From assembly GCF_001636615.1 (NCBI RefSeq), contig NZ_LGEK01000033.1, positions 1 through 45,932 of the forward strand: a DNA stretch of 45,932 bases, read 5' to 3'. Origin of the DNA: Mucilaginibacter sp. L294 (GTDB lineage Bacteria > Bacteroidota > Bacteroidia > Sphingobacteriales > Sphingobacteriaceae). Shown here one piece after another: positions 16,733 through 24,470 of this stretch (the first letter of the stretch is position 1; each line of letters starts with the position of its first letter). The translations under genes were made by a program, and so were the position numbers. Under the pieces are notes generated by a model. It made no database searches. It saw only the letters and a program-made list of their open reading frames with translations, and had not been told where the DNA came from.

Positions 16733-19363
16733 TTAGTTGTTATAAGGTTTAATATTTAAGCTAAAGTTTTTACCAAGCAGTTTTGGGTCAACCTCTACTT
16801 CAAGCGTTTTAGTTTCGCCCCGCATTAATGAGAAATACCCATCGTTATATAATGCCGGTAGTATTTGCCCGCCATTGGTATCTAATAATTGCGCCCTTAC
16901 ACCAAACGCCGGGGCGGTCTTTGAATTGTTTACAATGGTATAAGTAAGCAATTTATTAACGCCGTTTTTTGCCACTGTAATGCGTGGTTTACTTACCAAT
17001 AGCTGTGAGCGTACCGCTGGTATTTTATTTAAAGCTGTATAGTTTAAATAGGTATTGCCAATCCAATAAAAGTTATTGGAAACGATATTGCCTTTGGCAT
17101 CCAATAATTTAAGCTTTAAAAAGTGCACATCAGTTAAAGCAGGTAGTTTACCGCCGGCTGTAAAGGCAACAAAAGCTTCAGCGGCAGATGCGGCGCTTAC
17201 ATCAATTTTGCTGGTTTGGGTATAAGCGGGGACGATCTTACCATTGATATCGTAAACTTCCGCGCGGGCGGTTAAGCCTTGTATATCATACGGTTTATTG
17301 TTAATCACCTTAACCGAATTTGTGGCGGCATTCCATTGTATGTGTACGGGTTCGCAGGCGGTTTTGGCACCAAAATAAGCGCCTGTGAGGTCGTAATAGT
17401 AATCATACGTTTGCCATATCATGGTAGGGTAGGCCGACTGGCTCATCCACATCAGCATGCCCGATGCATCCTTCCACATATGGTCGTTCCAGGCTTCGAA
17501 CATGGCTTTAGTGGTTTCCACATTCAGCAGCTGTGCTTTTTTACAGAAGTCTTCTAAAGAAGTAGCCGCACCATAACTATCATTTACCGAATTAATATAT
17601 TTAACAGGTTGCGAGCCGCCACCCAGTTCGCCATCGGTACTGAAATAATGTTTGGCCCACATGTTGGTTTTGCTGTCCACCGATTTTGTGGTAGGAGCAA
17701 CCCAGTAATCCTGCGGCATGAATTTTTTGAAGCTTTCGATATTTACAAACGCTGCCGACCCGAGTTCGCTGCGCATCCCGTATGAATCTTTTGAGAACAA
17801 ATATCCGTTATGAGGGTCGGTAAAGTACGTTTTAGGGTCAACATTGCCCCAAATACCACTGCCCGATAAGTTGCGGCTACCGCCATGGATAGAGAAATTG
17901 GGGTTTGTGGTGCCCGCGTTTGAGCGTGGAATGTACAGGCGGTCTTCACTGTCATTATCTTTAATGGCGGCCATTATAGCGTTGCTTAAAGGTCCCTTCG
18001 GGTCGCCGCCGGGCACTCCCTCGTTAGCGCCGCACCAAATTACAATTGATGGATGGTTGCGCAGTTTCTTTACCTTTTCAATAGCATTGGCTTTAAAAAT
18101 ATCCAGGCTATCTATCGGGCCAAAGTTGTTGAGCCAAAAATCATCCCAAACCATAATGCCGTATTTGTCGCAATAGTTATAAAAGGCTTCATCGGTAACT
18201 TCACCCGTCCAGTTCCTGATCATATTAAAGTTCATATCCTGATGAAAACGGATACGGGTATCATAATCGGTACTCCTAACCTTCAGCATATAATCGCTCA
18301 TGCCCCAGTTGCCGCCTTTTAATAAAACAGGAACATCATTTATATAAACCCGCATAGGGCCTTTAAGCGCTGTGGTATCTGCCGATACCTTCCTGATCCC
18401 GAAGGTTTTAGTGATCTTATCAGATGATGTATTGCCGTTAACTTCAAAGTTTACCGCACAGGTGTATAAGTTTTGTTTACCGTAATCATTTGGCCACCAT
18501 AGGTTTGGGTTTTTTATACAAAGCTGTGCAAAATCCTTTTTATCATAATTAACTGTTTGGCTGCTATTGGCATTCAAAGTAACATCCGGGCCGGTCATAG
18601 TAATATTCCCCGGGTTTATAGTTAGTTTAACTTTACCAGTAACGGTGTTTGATGTAGCATTTGTCAGTTTTACATTCACCGTAATATCCGCCTGCTTTTT
18701 GTCCTGCAGGCTGGCATGCACCCATGGGTCTTCTACCGCTACCGGGCCGGTAGCGGTAATGCTAACCGTATCAGTAAGGCCGCTGTTTAGGCCCGGTACG
18801 GCGGGCATCCAATCCCAACTGCCACTGCTTAAATAAGTTGGCGCCTGGCGGTTAGCCAAACCATAACCTGCACTTGGCGGTACTATCAGCACGGCTACGG
18901 TGTTTGGTTTGGTATTGCTTACCATATCTGTAATATCATACCTGCCACGTTGCATAAGGCCCTTAATAGTACCAATATGGCGGCCGTTTAAATATACTTC
19001 GGCCAGTTTATTTACACCATTGAAATTTAACCAGATGCGCTTGCCGGCAGCAAAACCTTTAGTAGAAAATTCAGAGCGGTACCAAAATGGTTTGTTATAT
19101 TTTGCCTTATCTACTTTGTAAATATTGTCTGCATAATCAGGGTTTGCCTCTTTACCAGCAACAACATAGGAGTGGAATACGGTACCGGGTACTACGGCAT
19201 CTACCCAGTTTTTTGTGTCGAAACCTGCCACCGATATCTTTTCGGCAGTATATTCCGTATCGTTTTGTGGAAATAATTTCCATTTTAAATTTACAGTTTG
19301 TGCTACGGCTATTTGCTGGATACAAACAAAAAATATTGCTGCAAGAAGTAAATTTCTCTTCAT
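16733..19363 (-). CDS. GH2 family beta-mannosidase / exo-beta-glucosaminidase-like enzyme, secreted
   Basis: An 876-aa secreted retaining glycosidase with a Sec signal ending A-V-A-Q. Domain order is GH2 sugar-binding jelly roll (about 30-200), Ig-like domain (210-325), TIM barrel (330-600) and further Ig-like domains. The acid/base glutamate is E448 in W-C-G-A-N-E-G and the probable nucleophile E533 in M-R-S-E-L-G-S. Other marks are R-N-W-T-G-E-V-T-D-E-A-F and V-W-D-D-F-W-L. The F-K-K-F-M-P segment after the nucleophile resembles the branch that includes exo-beta-D-glucosaminidase and plant endo-beta-mannosidase rather than classical GH2 mannosidases. With a GH92 alpha-mannosidase nearby, cleavage of the Man-beta-GlcNAc core of N-glycan-like chains is a reasonable guess. 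It converges on lacI with 32 bp between the stops and has a LacI-type operator 61 bp upstream. Confidence 0.88.
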   Translation of the reverse strand: MKRNLLLAAIFFVCIQQIAVAQTVNLKWKLFPQNDTEYTAEKISVAGFDTKNWVDAVVPGTVFHSYVVAGKEANPDYADNIYKVDKAKYNKPFWYRSEFSTKGFAAGKRIWLNFNGVNKLAEVYLNGRHIGTIKGLMQRGRYDITDMVSNTKPNTVAVLIVPPSAGYGLANRQAPTYLSSGSWDWMPAVPGLNSGLTDTVSITATGPVAVEDPWVHASLQDKKQADITVNVKLTNATSNTVTGKVKLTINPGNITMTGPDVTLNANSSQTVNYDKKDFAQLCIKNPNLWWPNDYGKQNLYTCAVNFEVNGNTSSDKITKTFGIRKVSADTTALKGPMRVYINDVPVLLKGGNWGMSDYMLKVRSTDYDTRIRFHQDMNFNMIRNWTGEVTDEAFYNYCDKYGIMVWDDFWLNNFGPIDSLDIFKANAIEKVKKLRNHPSIVIWCGANEGVPGGDPKGPLSNAIMAAIKDNDSEDRLYIPRSNAGTTNPNFSIHGGSRNLSGSGIWGNVDPKTYFTDPHNGYLFSKDSYGMRSELGSAAFVNIESFKKFMPQDYWVAPTTKSVDSKTNMWAKHYFSTDGELGGGSQPVKYINSVNDSYGAATSLEDFCKKAQLLNVETTKAMFEAWNDHMWKDASGMLMWMSQSAYPTMIWQTYDYYYDLTGAYFGAKTACEPVHIQWNAATNSVKVINNKPYDIQGLTARAEVYDINGKIVPAYTQTSKIDVSAASAAEAFVAFTAGGKLPALTDVHFLKLKLLDAKGNIVSNNFYWIGNTYLNYTALNKIPAVRSQLLVSKPRITVAKNGVNKLLTYTIVNNSKTAPAFGVRAQLLDTNGGQILPALYNDGYFSLMRGETKTLEVEVDPKLLGKNFSLNIKPYNN

Positions 19364-19423
19364 GGAATCAGGATGTAGATTTGGTATGGTTTATAAATTT
19401 CGACAATAATACTAAAACTTTGC

Positions 19424-19435
19424 TAAATCGATTTA
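19424..19435. promoter_or_regulatory. LacI-type operator, copy 3 (GH2 upstream region)
   Basis: TAAATCGATTTA is a perfect 12-bp palindrome, 61-72 bases before the GH2 start. On the GH2 strand a -7-like TATTATTG begins 12 bases further on, so the operator would cover the -33 region. The flank TTTGCTAAATCG is identical to the copy before the GH92 gene. Confidence 0.65.
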
Positions 19436-19528
19436 CTAATTATGATCTTTTTAATAAAATATTATTGGTAAAAAAAGCAAATGGGGTACCCCGAATAAAA
19501 TCCCGATGTGTTAGCAAGCAAATAAATT

Positions 19529-19536
19529 TAACTTTG
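19529..19536 (+). promoter_or_regulatory. Candidate -7 promoter box for the ElaA-like gene
   Basis: TAACTTTG matches TAnnTTTG exactly and lies 17 bases before the ATG. The -33 box is weak (TGTG at 18-base spacing), so this is only a candidate. Confidence 0.35.
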
Positions 19537-19553
19537 TGCAATAAGCATCAACA

Positions 19554-20003
19554 ATGAATACAACACACCTGGTTAAACCCTTTCAGCAACTTAATGTAAA
19601 CGAACTGTATGATCTGTTACGTTTGCGCAGCGAGGTATTTGTACTTGAGCAGAATTGTGTGTTTTTGGATCAGGATAATAAGGATCAGCAATGTTACCAT
19701 TTACTTGTATTTGCGAATGGTGAACTGGCCGGATATAGCAGATTGGTGCCTGCCGGATTATCCTACCCGGAAGTATCCATTGGCAGGGTGATTACAGCAC
19801 CTGCTTTTAGGGGCAAAGGCTTCGGACGGAAAGTTATGGAATTAGCCATCCAAAATTGCCGGGAGCTATTTGGCCCGGTTGATATACGTATAGGGGCGCA
19901 AACTTACGCGCAACAGTTTTATGCATCCCTGGGTTTTGTGCCCGAGGGCGATGTTTATGATGAAGATGGTATTGACCATATAGAGATGGTGAGAAAACCA
20001 TAA
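19554..20003 (+). CDS. ElaA-like GNAT N-acetyltransferase
   Basis: A 149-aa single-domain GNAT protein that would transfer acetyl from acetyl-CoA to an unknown amine. It matches the ElaA pattern along its length: L-Y-D-L-L-R-L-R-S-E-V-F-V-L-E-Q-N-C near residues 18-35, then Y-S-R-L-V-P, I-G-R-V-I-T-A-P-A-F-R-G-K-G-F-G (acetyl-CoA loop, about 76-91), L-G-F-V-P-E-G-D-V-Y-D-E-D-G-I-D-H near the end. Length equals that of the E. coli protein. It is divergent from the GH2 gene and followed 54 bp later by an antiporter gene; there is no sign that it belongs to the sugar locus. Confidence 0.9.
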   Translation: MNTTHLVKPFQQLNVNELYDLLRLRSEVFVLEQNCVFLDQDNKDQQCYHLLVFANGELAGYSRLVPAGLSYPEVSIGRVITAPAFRGKGFGRKVMELAIQNCRELFGPVDIRIGAQTYAQQFYASLGFVPEGDVYDEDGIDHIEMVRKP

Positions 20004-20057
20004 GTCCGTTTATTTGATCATTACTGTTTATACATTTTTAATAGCATTCAACTACAA

Positions 20058-21350
20058 ATGGAAAACTACAGTATCGTAATATTTATACTGGCCGTTATGA
20101 TAGGCCTATCGGCTATTGCCGATAAAATAAAACTCCCGTACCCGGTGTTGCTTATTATAGCGGGTATTGGCGTTGGTTTTATTCCATCTATCCCAAACAT
20201 CGCGCTAAATCCCGAGATCGTTTTCCTGATATTTTTACCACCGCAGTTGTACGACGCGGCTTTTAATATCTCTTATAAAACTTTTATGACCAATATTAAC
20301 ACTATTGGTACACTGGCAATTTCACTTGTGTTTATTACAGCATCGGGCATAGCTGTTGCCGCGCATTATTTAATACCCGGAATGACCTGGCCACTGGCTT
20401 TTGTACTTGGCGCCATACTCTCGGCAACTGATGCCGTTGCAGCCATGAGTATTACCAAAGGGCTTGGGCTTTCGCACAATACCAATACCATATTGGAGGG
20501 CGAAAGCCTGGTGAACGATGCATCAGCACTGGTAGCATACCGTTTTGCTGTGGCCGCGGTAACGGGTACGGCATTTGTCTTTTGGCGGGCTTCGCTGCAG
20601 TTTGTTGTATTGATGGCGGGTGGGGTACTTGTTGGTTTGGTTATGGGGAGGATACTAGCTTTTATTATTCAGCGGGTGCAGCATAACAGTTTAGCCACTA
20701 TTAGTTTTATGCTGCTGATGCCGTTTGTTACCTACCTGGTTGCCGAAGACCTGCATGTATCGGGCGTTATTGCGGTTGTACTGCTGGGCTTAAGTATTGC
20801 CCGTTTCAGTAATAAAGTTTTCCCTACCGATCTGAAAAAACAATCAAAATCCATTTGGGATATCCTCATCTTTCTGCTGAACGGATTAATATTCATCCTG
20901 ATAGGTTTACAGTTCCCTTATGTAATAAAAAGTATTGATAGCAGCCAGGTATGGCCTTATGTTGGCTATGCTTTTATGATTACCATTATAGCCCTGGTGC
21001 TGCGCATGGCCCGTGTTTTTCTGCAAAGGATAAACCTGCAAAGGGCTTTTCAACAAGGGAAGCGGAAGATCACAGAAGATGCACTGCTTGATTTTAAAAG
21101 CAGTCTGATCATCAGTTGGTCGGGCATGCGGGGCATTGTATCATTGGCAATAGCTATTGGTTTGCCAACTACACTTACCGATGGCAGCCCATTTCCCGAG
21201 CGTAACGCCATTATATTTATATCGGTAGTGGTGGTGCTGTTTACGCTGATAGGGCAGGGACTTACTTTACCATGGATTGTAAGAAAGCTGAATGTCGATC
21301 ATCCTGAAAAATTGATATTTGAAAACAACAAGGGGCCATTAAATAATTAA
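20058..21350 (+). CDS. CPA1 family Na+/H+ antiporter
   Basis: A 430-aa inner-membrane cation:proton antiporter with 11-13 hydrophobic helices. The CPA1 motifs are clear: P-P-Q-L-Y-D-A-A near residue 60, L-S-A-T-D-A-V-A-A-M-S-I near 121-132, E-G-E-S-L-V-N-D-A-S-A-L-V near 146-158 with the conserved N-D pair for ion binding, and S-W-S-G-M-R-G-I-V-S-L-A near 354. The C-terminal cytoplasmic tail is very short, unlike long NhaP/YjcE-type members, so no regulatory domain is present. It is probably used for sodium or pH homeostasis. The transported cation (Na+, Li+ or K+) cannot be told from sequence alone. It ends in a terminator hairpin shared with the convergent gene. Confidence 0.88.
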   Translation: MENYSIVIFILAVMIGLSAIADKIKLPYPVLLIIAGIGVGFIPSIPNIALNPEIVFLIFLPPQLYDAAFNISYKTFMTNINTIGTLAISLVFITASGIAVAAHYLIPGMTWPLAFVLGAILSATDAVAAMSITKGLGLSHNTNTILEGESLVNDASALVAYRFAVAAVTGTAFVFWRASLQFVVLMAGGVLVGLVMGRILAFIIQRVQHNSLATISFMLLMPFVTYLVAEDLHVSGVIAVVLLGLSIARFSNKVFPTDLKKQSKSIWDILIFLLNGLIFILIGLQFPYVIKSIDSSQVWPYVGYAFMITIIALVLRMARVFLQRINLQRAFQQGKRKITEDALLDFKSSLIISWSGMRGIVSLAIAIGLPTTLTDGSPFPERNAIIFISVVVVLFTLIGQGLTLPWIVRKLNVDHPEKLIFENNKGPLNN

Positions 21351-21360
21351 CGGCCCCTTG
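21329..21360. terminator. Bidirectional terminator hairpin between convergent genes
   Basis: CAAGGGGCC and GGCCCCTTG form a perfect 9-bp stem around a 14-base AT-rich loop that holds the antiporter stop codon. On the minus strand the stem is followed by a TTGTTGTTTT stretch, so it should work best for the convergent gene ending at 21375. Confidence 0.6.
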
Positions 21361-21374
21361 CCGTCTTAACATCA

Positions 21375-22298
21375 TTATTGTTTCTTTAAGGTATTTACAT
21401 TAATGTGTGGCCACATAATTTCGCCTTCTGTCATCGGCGGAAATTTTGGCATAAAGTTAAGATCGGCCTGTTGTGAGTATTGTAGTTGCATAAATTTAGT
21501 TACACCATCGGCAAGGGTAACATTCTCTATCCAATAAGTGGCCTGGAAACGGGTAGGGTCTACCGTTTTTTGTACGAATGGTATGTTGATGATAGCGCCG
21601 CCGGTAACTTGTGTATCAAGCTTAATAGTAGTTACATCGCCAATATTCTGGCCTTCAATTGCCCTGCGTAAAGCCATGTTTACGTCTCTTGCAAAAAACT
21701 CGGTACGTGGAAAACCTGTAAATGTATATTGATCTAAATAACCGCGTAGGGGTGGTTCCCCAAAATCAATAGGCTGGCCTTCAAGTGGTGGTATTACAGG
21801 CGCACCTGTAGATTGTACCGCGTCGCCCAGGGCAACCACAACATCGCCATGCGGGATACTGGCCTGCCTTGCTATCGTAAAAAAGTGTTGCGGGATGCCT
21901 GCTTTAAAAGGGTCCTGGCCTTTATCGGGCTGTACCTGTACATCTTTCATATACAACCACATGCCGTTCTCCAGGTGCAGCACACCGCCGTTAGCTTTAT
22001 TTTTTACCACCAGGTCATACATCAGCCCGGTAATAAACTGTATGTTATCGCCGCCGCGGTTTGGTACGGGCGCGCTAATGGGCGTAAAGGTTATGGTTTC
22101 CGAGTAATTTTGTACCAGCAGTTTAAAGCCTTTAATGCCTTTATCATTTGATGGTACAGCTATCATGTTCCACCCCTGGTCGCCCTCCCAGGTGCCTGTA
22201 AGGCCGGCAAGGGGGCCAAGTTCCTCGGCTATCTCTTCCTGCGACCCGCCTAAGCGTACGAAGCCTACCGGCAGGTCTTTTGAATTGTCTGTTGTCAT
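21375..22298 (-). CDS. Conserved protein of unknown function with a GTWEG motif
   Basis: A 307-aa protein without signal peptide or membrane segment, so cytoplasmic. I do not recognise a named family. Residues 27-40 read L-G-P-L-A-G-L-T-G-T-W-E-G-D, the type of G-x-W-x-G opening seen in nitrobindin and fatty-acid-binding-protein-like barrels. The middle alternates short beta strands with proline-rich turns (Q-S-T-G-A-P-V-I-P-P-L-E-G-Q-P-I-D-F-G-E-P-P), and the C-terminal half contains Y-W-I-E-N-V near residue 260 and L-Q-Y-S-Q-Q near 280, as in heme- or lipid-binding barrels. The protein is about twice the size of one such barrel, so two related domains are possible. It stands alone between the antiporter and the SusR-like regulator. 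A lipophilic-ligand or heme-binding role is speculative. Confidence 0.7.
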   Translation of the reverse strand: MTTDNSKDLPVGFVRLGGSQEEIAEELGPLAGLTGTWEGDQGWNMIAVPSNDKGIKGFKLLVQNYSETITFTPISAPVPNRGGDNIQFITGLMYDLVVKNKANGGVLHLENGMWLYMKDVQVQPDKGQDPFKAGIPQHFFTIARQASIPHGDVVVALGDAVQSTGAPVIPPLEGQPIDFGEPPLRGYLDQYTFTGFPRTEFFARDVNMALRRAIEGQNIGDVTTIKLDTQVTGGAIINIPFVQKTVDPTRFQATYWIENVTLADGVTKFMQLQYSQQADLNFMPKFPPMTEGEIMWPHINVNTLKKQ

Positions 22299-22475
22299 TG
22301 TGATAAGGTTTAGGTATTACAATTCTAATTTACAGGTAATGAAGCGGATACATAAAGCTGTTTTTAGCTTTTTTTAAGGTGATAAAAAAGGTATGAAGTG
22401 ATTGCGGCATGTGCACTAAATATACCGGCTAAAATTTCTTATTTTGCAGTACCAATTATTGTAAATTAGTAGTAA

Positions 22476-24188
22476 ATGAGAACCCGTGGCCAATATAAAT
22501 TAATACTGAGTTGTTGCTGTTTATTGCTTTGCATCCTCATACAGGCAAGCACAGCAAAGGCTGCCGCCAATATTGATAGCCTGCAAAAAGTGCTGAACAA
22601 AATATTGGATAACAAGGTAACGAACGATAAGGCAAAGTTTACTGAAATTGAAAAGATAAAACTTGAGTTAAAAGCCAACTACTCATCGTTACCGGCACGG
22701 TATAACGATTACCAAAAACTATTTGATGCCTATAAATCTTTCATACACGATTCGGCCTACGTGTATTGCAAAAAACTAAATGAAAGCGCTTATCAGCTAA
22801 AGGATAACAACAAGATAAATTACGCCAAGGTTAATATGGGCTTTGTGCTGATATCTGCCGGGATGTTTAAAGAAGGGCTTGATACCTTAAGCAAGGTAAA
22901 TACCCGTTATTTAAACGAACAGCAGAAATTTGAATATTTGTTTTTGCAGGCCCGCAGCCATTTTGATATAGGTGATTTTGATAAGATAGATGATTATTAT
23001 TACCACTACAGCGCAATCGGCCTTAAGTATTGCGATTCGATACTAAACGCTCACCAACCCAATACCTACGAATACTTATCCGCAGCAGGCCTGAAAGCAT
23101 TGCGCAGTGCCGATTATAAAGCGGCATTATACCCGTACCTGGCTATCATGAAATTACCGCAAACCTACCAGGACAGCGCGGTTAATCTCAGTTGCTTAAG
23201 CTACATCTATTTCGTTAACAAGAATAACGATCTGGGCATGCTGCATTTAATGCAGGCCGCCATTATTGATAACGTCCATTCCACTAAAGAATCTGTTGCG
23301 CTTACAAATTTAGCCACACGATTGTATGAGCAGGGCGATACCAAAAACGCGTTCTTGTATATCCACAACGCTATCAACGATGCTACTTTTTACGGTGCCC
23401 GCCATCGCGAAGCACAAATAAGCAGCATATTGCCCATTATAGAGAACGAAAAGATAAACGGCATAGAGAAACAGAAGCGCTCACTGATGATGTATGCGTC
23501 TATTATTACTTTACTCATCGTGGTGGTGATCATATTTGCGGTAATTACCTCAAGGCAGTTAAAAAAACTGCGTATTGCAGACCAGATCATCGTTAAAAAG
23601 AACAATGATCTGAATGTTGCCAACGAGTCGCTCACCAAGGTTAACCAAAAAATGGACCTGGCTAACCGATCGTTAACCCAAACCAATATTAAGCTGGATG
23701 AGGCGAACATGATCAAAGACGAGTACATCGGTAACTTCTTTAACATTCACTCGGATTATATTGAGAAGATAGACCGCCTGAAACGCTCGATAGAAAAGAT
23801 CGTAAAAGAGAAACGCTATGATGAGGTGCAACTGGTACTAAACCGGCTGAACACCAATTTTGAGCGCGAGAACCTTTCGCACAGTTTTGATAAGGTATTC
23901 CTGAATATCTTCCCAAACTTTGTGGAAGATTTTAACACCCTGTTTGATGCCGACCACCAAACCCACCTGGCCGAAAACCAGTTGCTGAATAACGAGCTGC
24001 GCATCTTCGCGCTCATCCGTTTGGGGATTGATGAGAACGAAACCATCGCCAAAATCCTGAACTACTCCGTTAATACTATCTACACCTACAAAACCAAAGT
24101 AAAGAACCGTTCGTTCGTACCCAACGATGAATTTGAAGACAGGATCATGTGCATCAAAGCGGTTAAGGAACAACCTGTGGTAATTTAG
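22476..24188 (+). CDS. SusR-like membrane-spanning transcriptional regulator (TPR, DUF6377, HTH)
   Basis: A 570-aa regulator. It begins with a signal/anchor (hydrophobic residues about 8-28), followed by a helical TPR-like periplasmic region to about residue 325 and one transmembrane helix ([20 protein letters not shown], about 337-358). A coiled coil comes next (about 365-420), and then a cytoplasmic part containing E-Y-I-G-N-F-F near 415 and a C-terminal helix-turn-helix ([20 protein letters not shown], about 519-538). This layout fits the DUF6377/SusR-type proteins of Bacteroidota, which sense malto-oligosaccharide in the periplasm and bind DNA in the cytoplasm. It directly precedes, in the same direction, a SusC-SusD-SusE-amylase operon, so it is very likely that operon's activator. 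The ligand is inferred from context. Confidence 0.85.
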   Translation: MRTRGQYKLILSCCCLLLCILIQASTAKAAANIDSLQKVLNKILDNKVTNDKAKFTEIEKIKLELKANYSSLPARYNDYQKLFDAYKSFIHDSAYVYCKKLNESAYQLKDNNKINYAKVNMGFVLISAGMFKEGLDTLSKVNTRYLNEQQKFEYLFLQARSHFDIGDFDKIDDYYYHYSAIGLKYCDSILNAHQPNTYEYLSAAGLKALRSADYKAALYPYLAIMKLPQTYQDSAVNLSCLSYIYFVNKNNDLGMLHLMQAAIIDNVHSTKESVALTNLATRLYEQGDTKNAFLYIHNAINDATFYGARHREAQISSILPIIENEKINGIEKQKRSLMMYASIITLLIVVVIIFAVITSRQLKKLRIADQIIVKKNNDLNVANESLTKVNQKMDLANRSLTQTNIKLDEANMIKDEYIGNFFNIHSDYIEKIDRLKRSIEKIVKEKRYDEVQLVLNRLNTNFERENLSHSFDKVFLNIFPNFVEDFNTLFDADHQTHLAENQLLNNELRIFALIRLGIDENETIAKILNYSVNTIYTYKTKVKNRSFVPNDEFEDRIMCIKAVKEQPVVI

Positions 24189-24374
24189 CCGGTATTGCGC
24201 TTTTGTACTCCATTCTTTGGATGGTTTTTATGCTTCATAGTGTGTTAAAAAAGCGTATGTTATCCATATTGCTTTTATGATTATCTATACAAACTCCAAT
24301 CTTAAATTGATATAAATATCTAATTATCAATTATTTAATTAAATTAATCCATCTCTAATTTTAATATCGGTTTC

Positions 24375-24389
24375 CATACATATTGTATG
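24375..24389. promoter_or_regulatory. 15-bp dyad upstream of the starch operon, candidate regulator site
   Basis: CATACA-TAT-TGTATG is a perfect inverted repeat, 82 bases before the SusC start. A second small hairpin, TTGCCG...CGGCAA, lies at 24421-24439. The rest of the 282-base gap (24189-24470) is very AT-rich, with a weak terminator-like CCAT...ATGG-TTTTT at 24210-24229 behind the regulator gene. Binding by the SusR-like protein is only a proposal. Confidence 0.35.
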
Positions 24390-24470
24390 CGGGTTTAAAG
24401 CTTCTTTACTTTGATAATGTTTGCCGGCTCATACGGCAACCTGATTATTAAACCAATTAAACCCTTTTAA

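Noticed and set aside
17844..18176. 110-codon open frame on the plus strand within the GH2 gene
   Set aside because: Antisense shadow of the GH2 catalytic domain, with no ribosome site, signal or motif.
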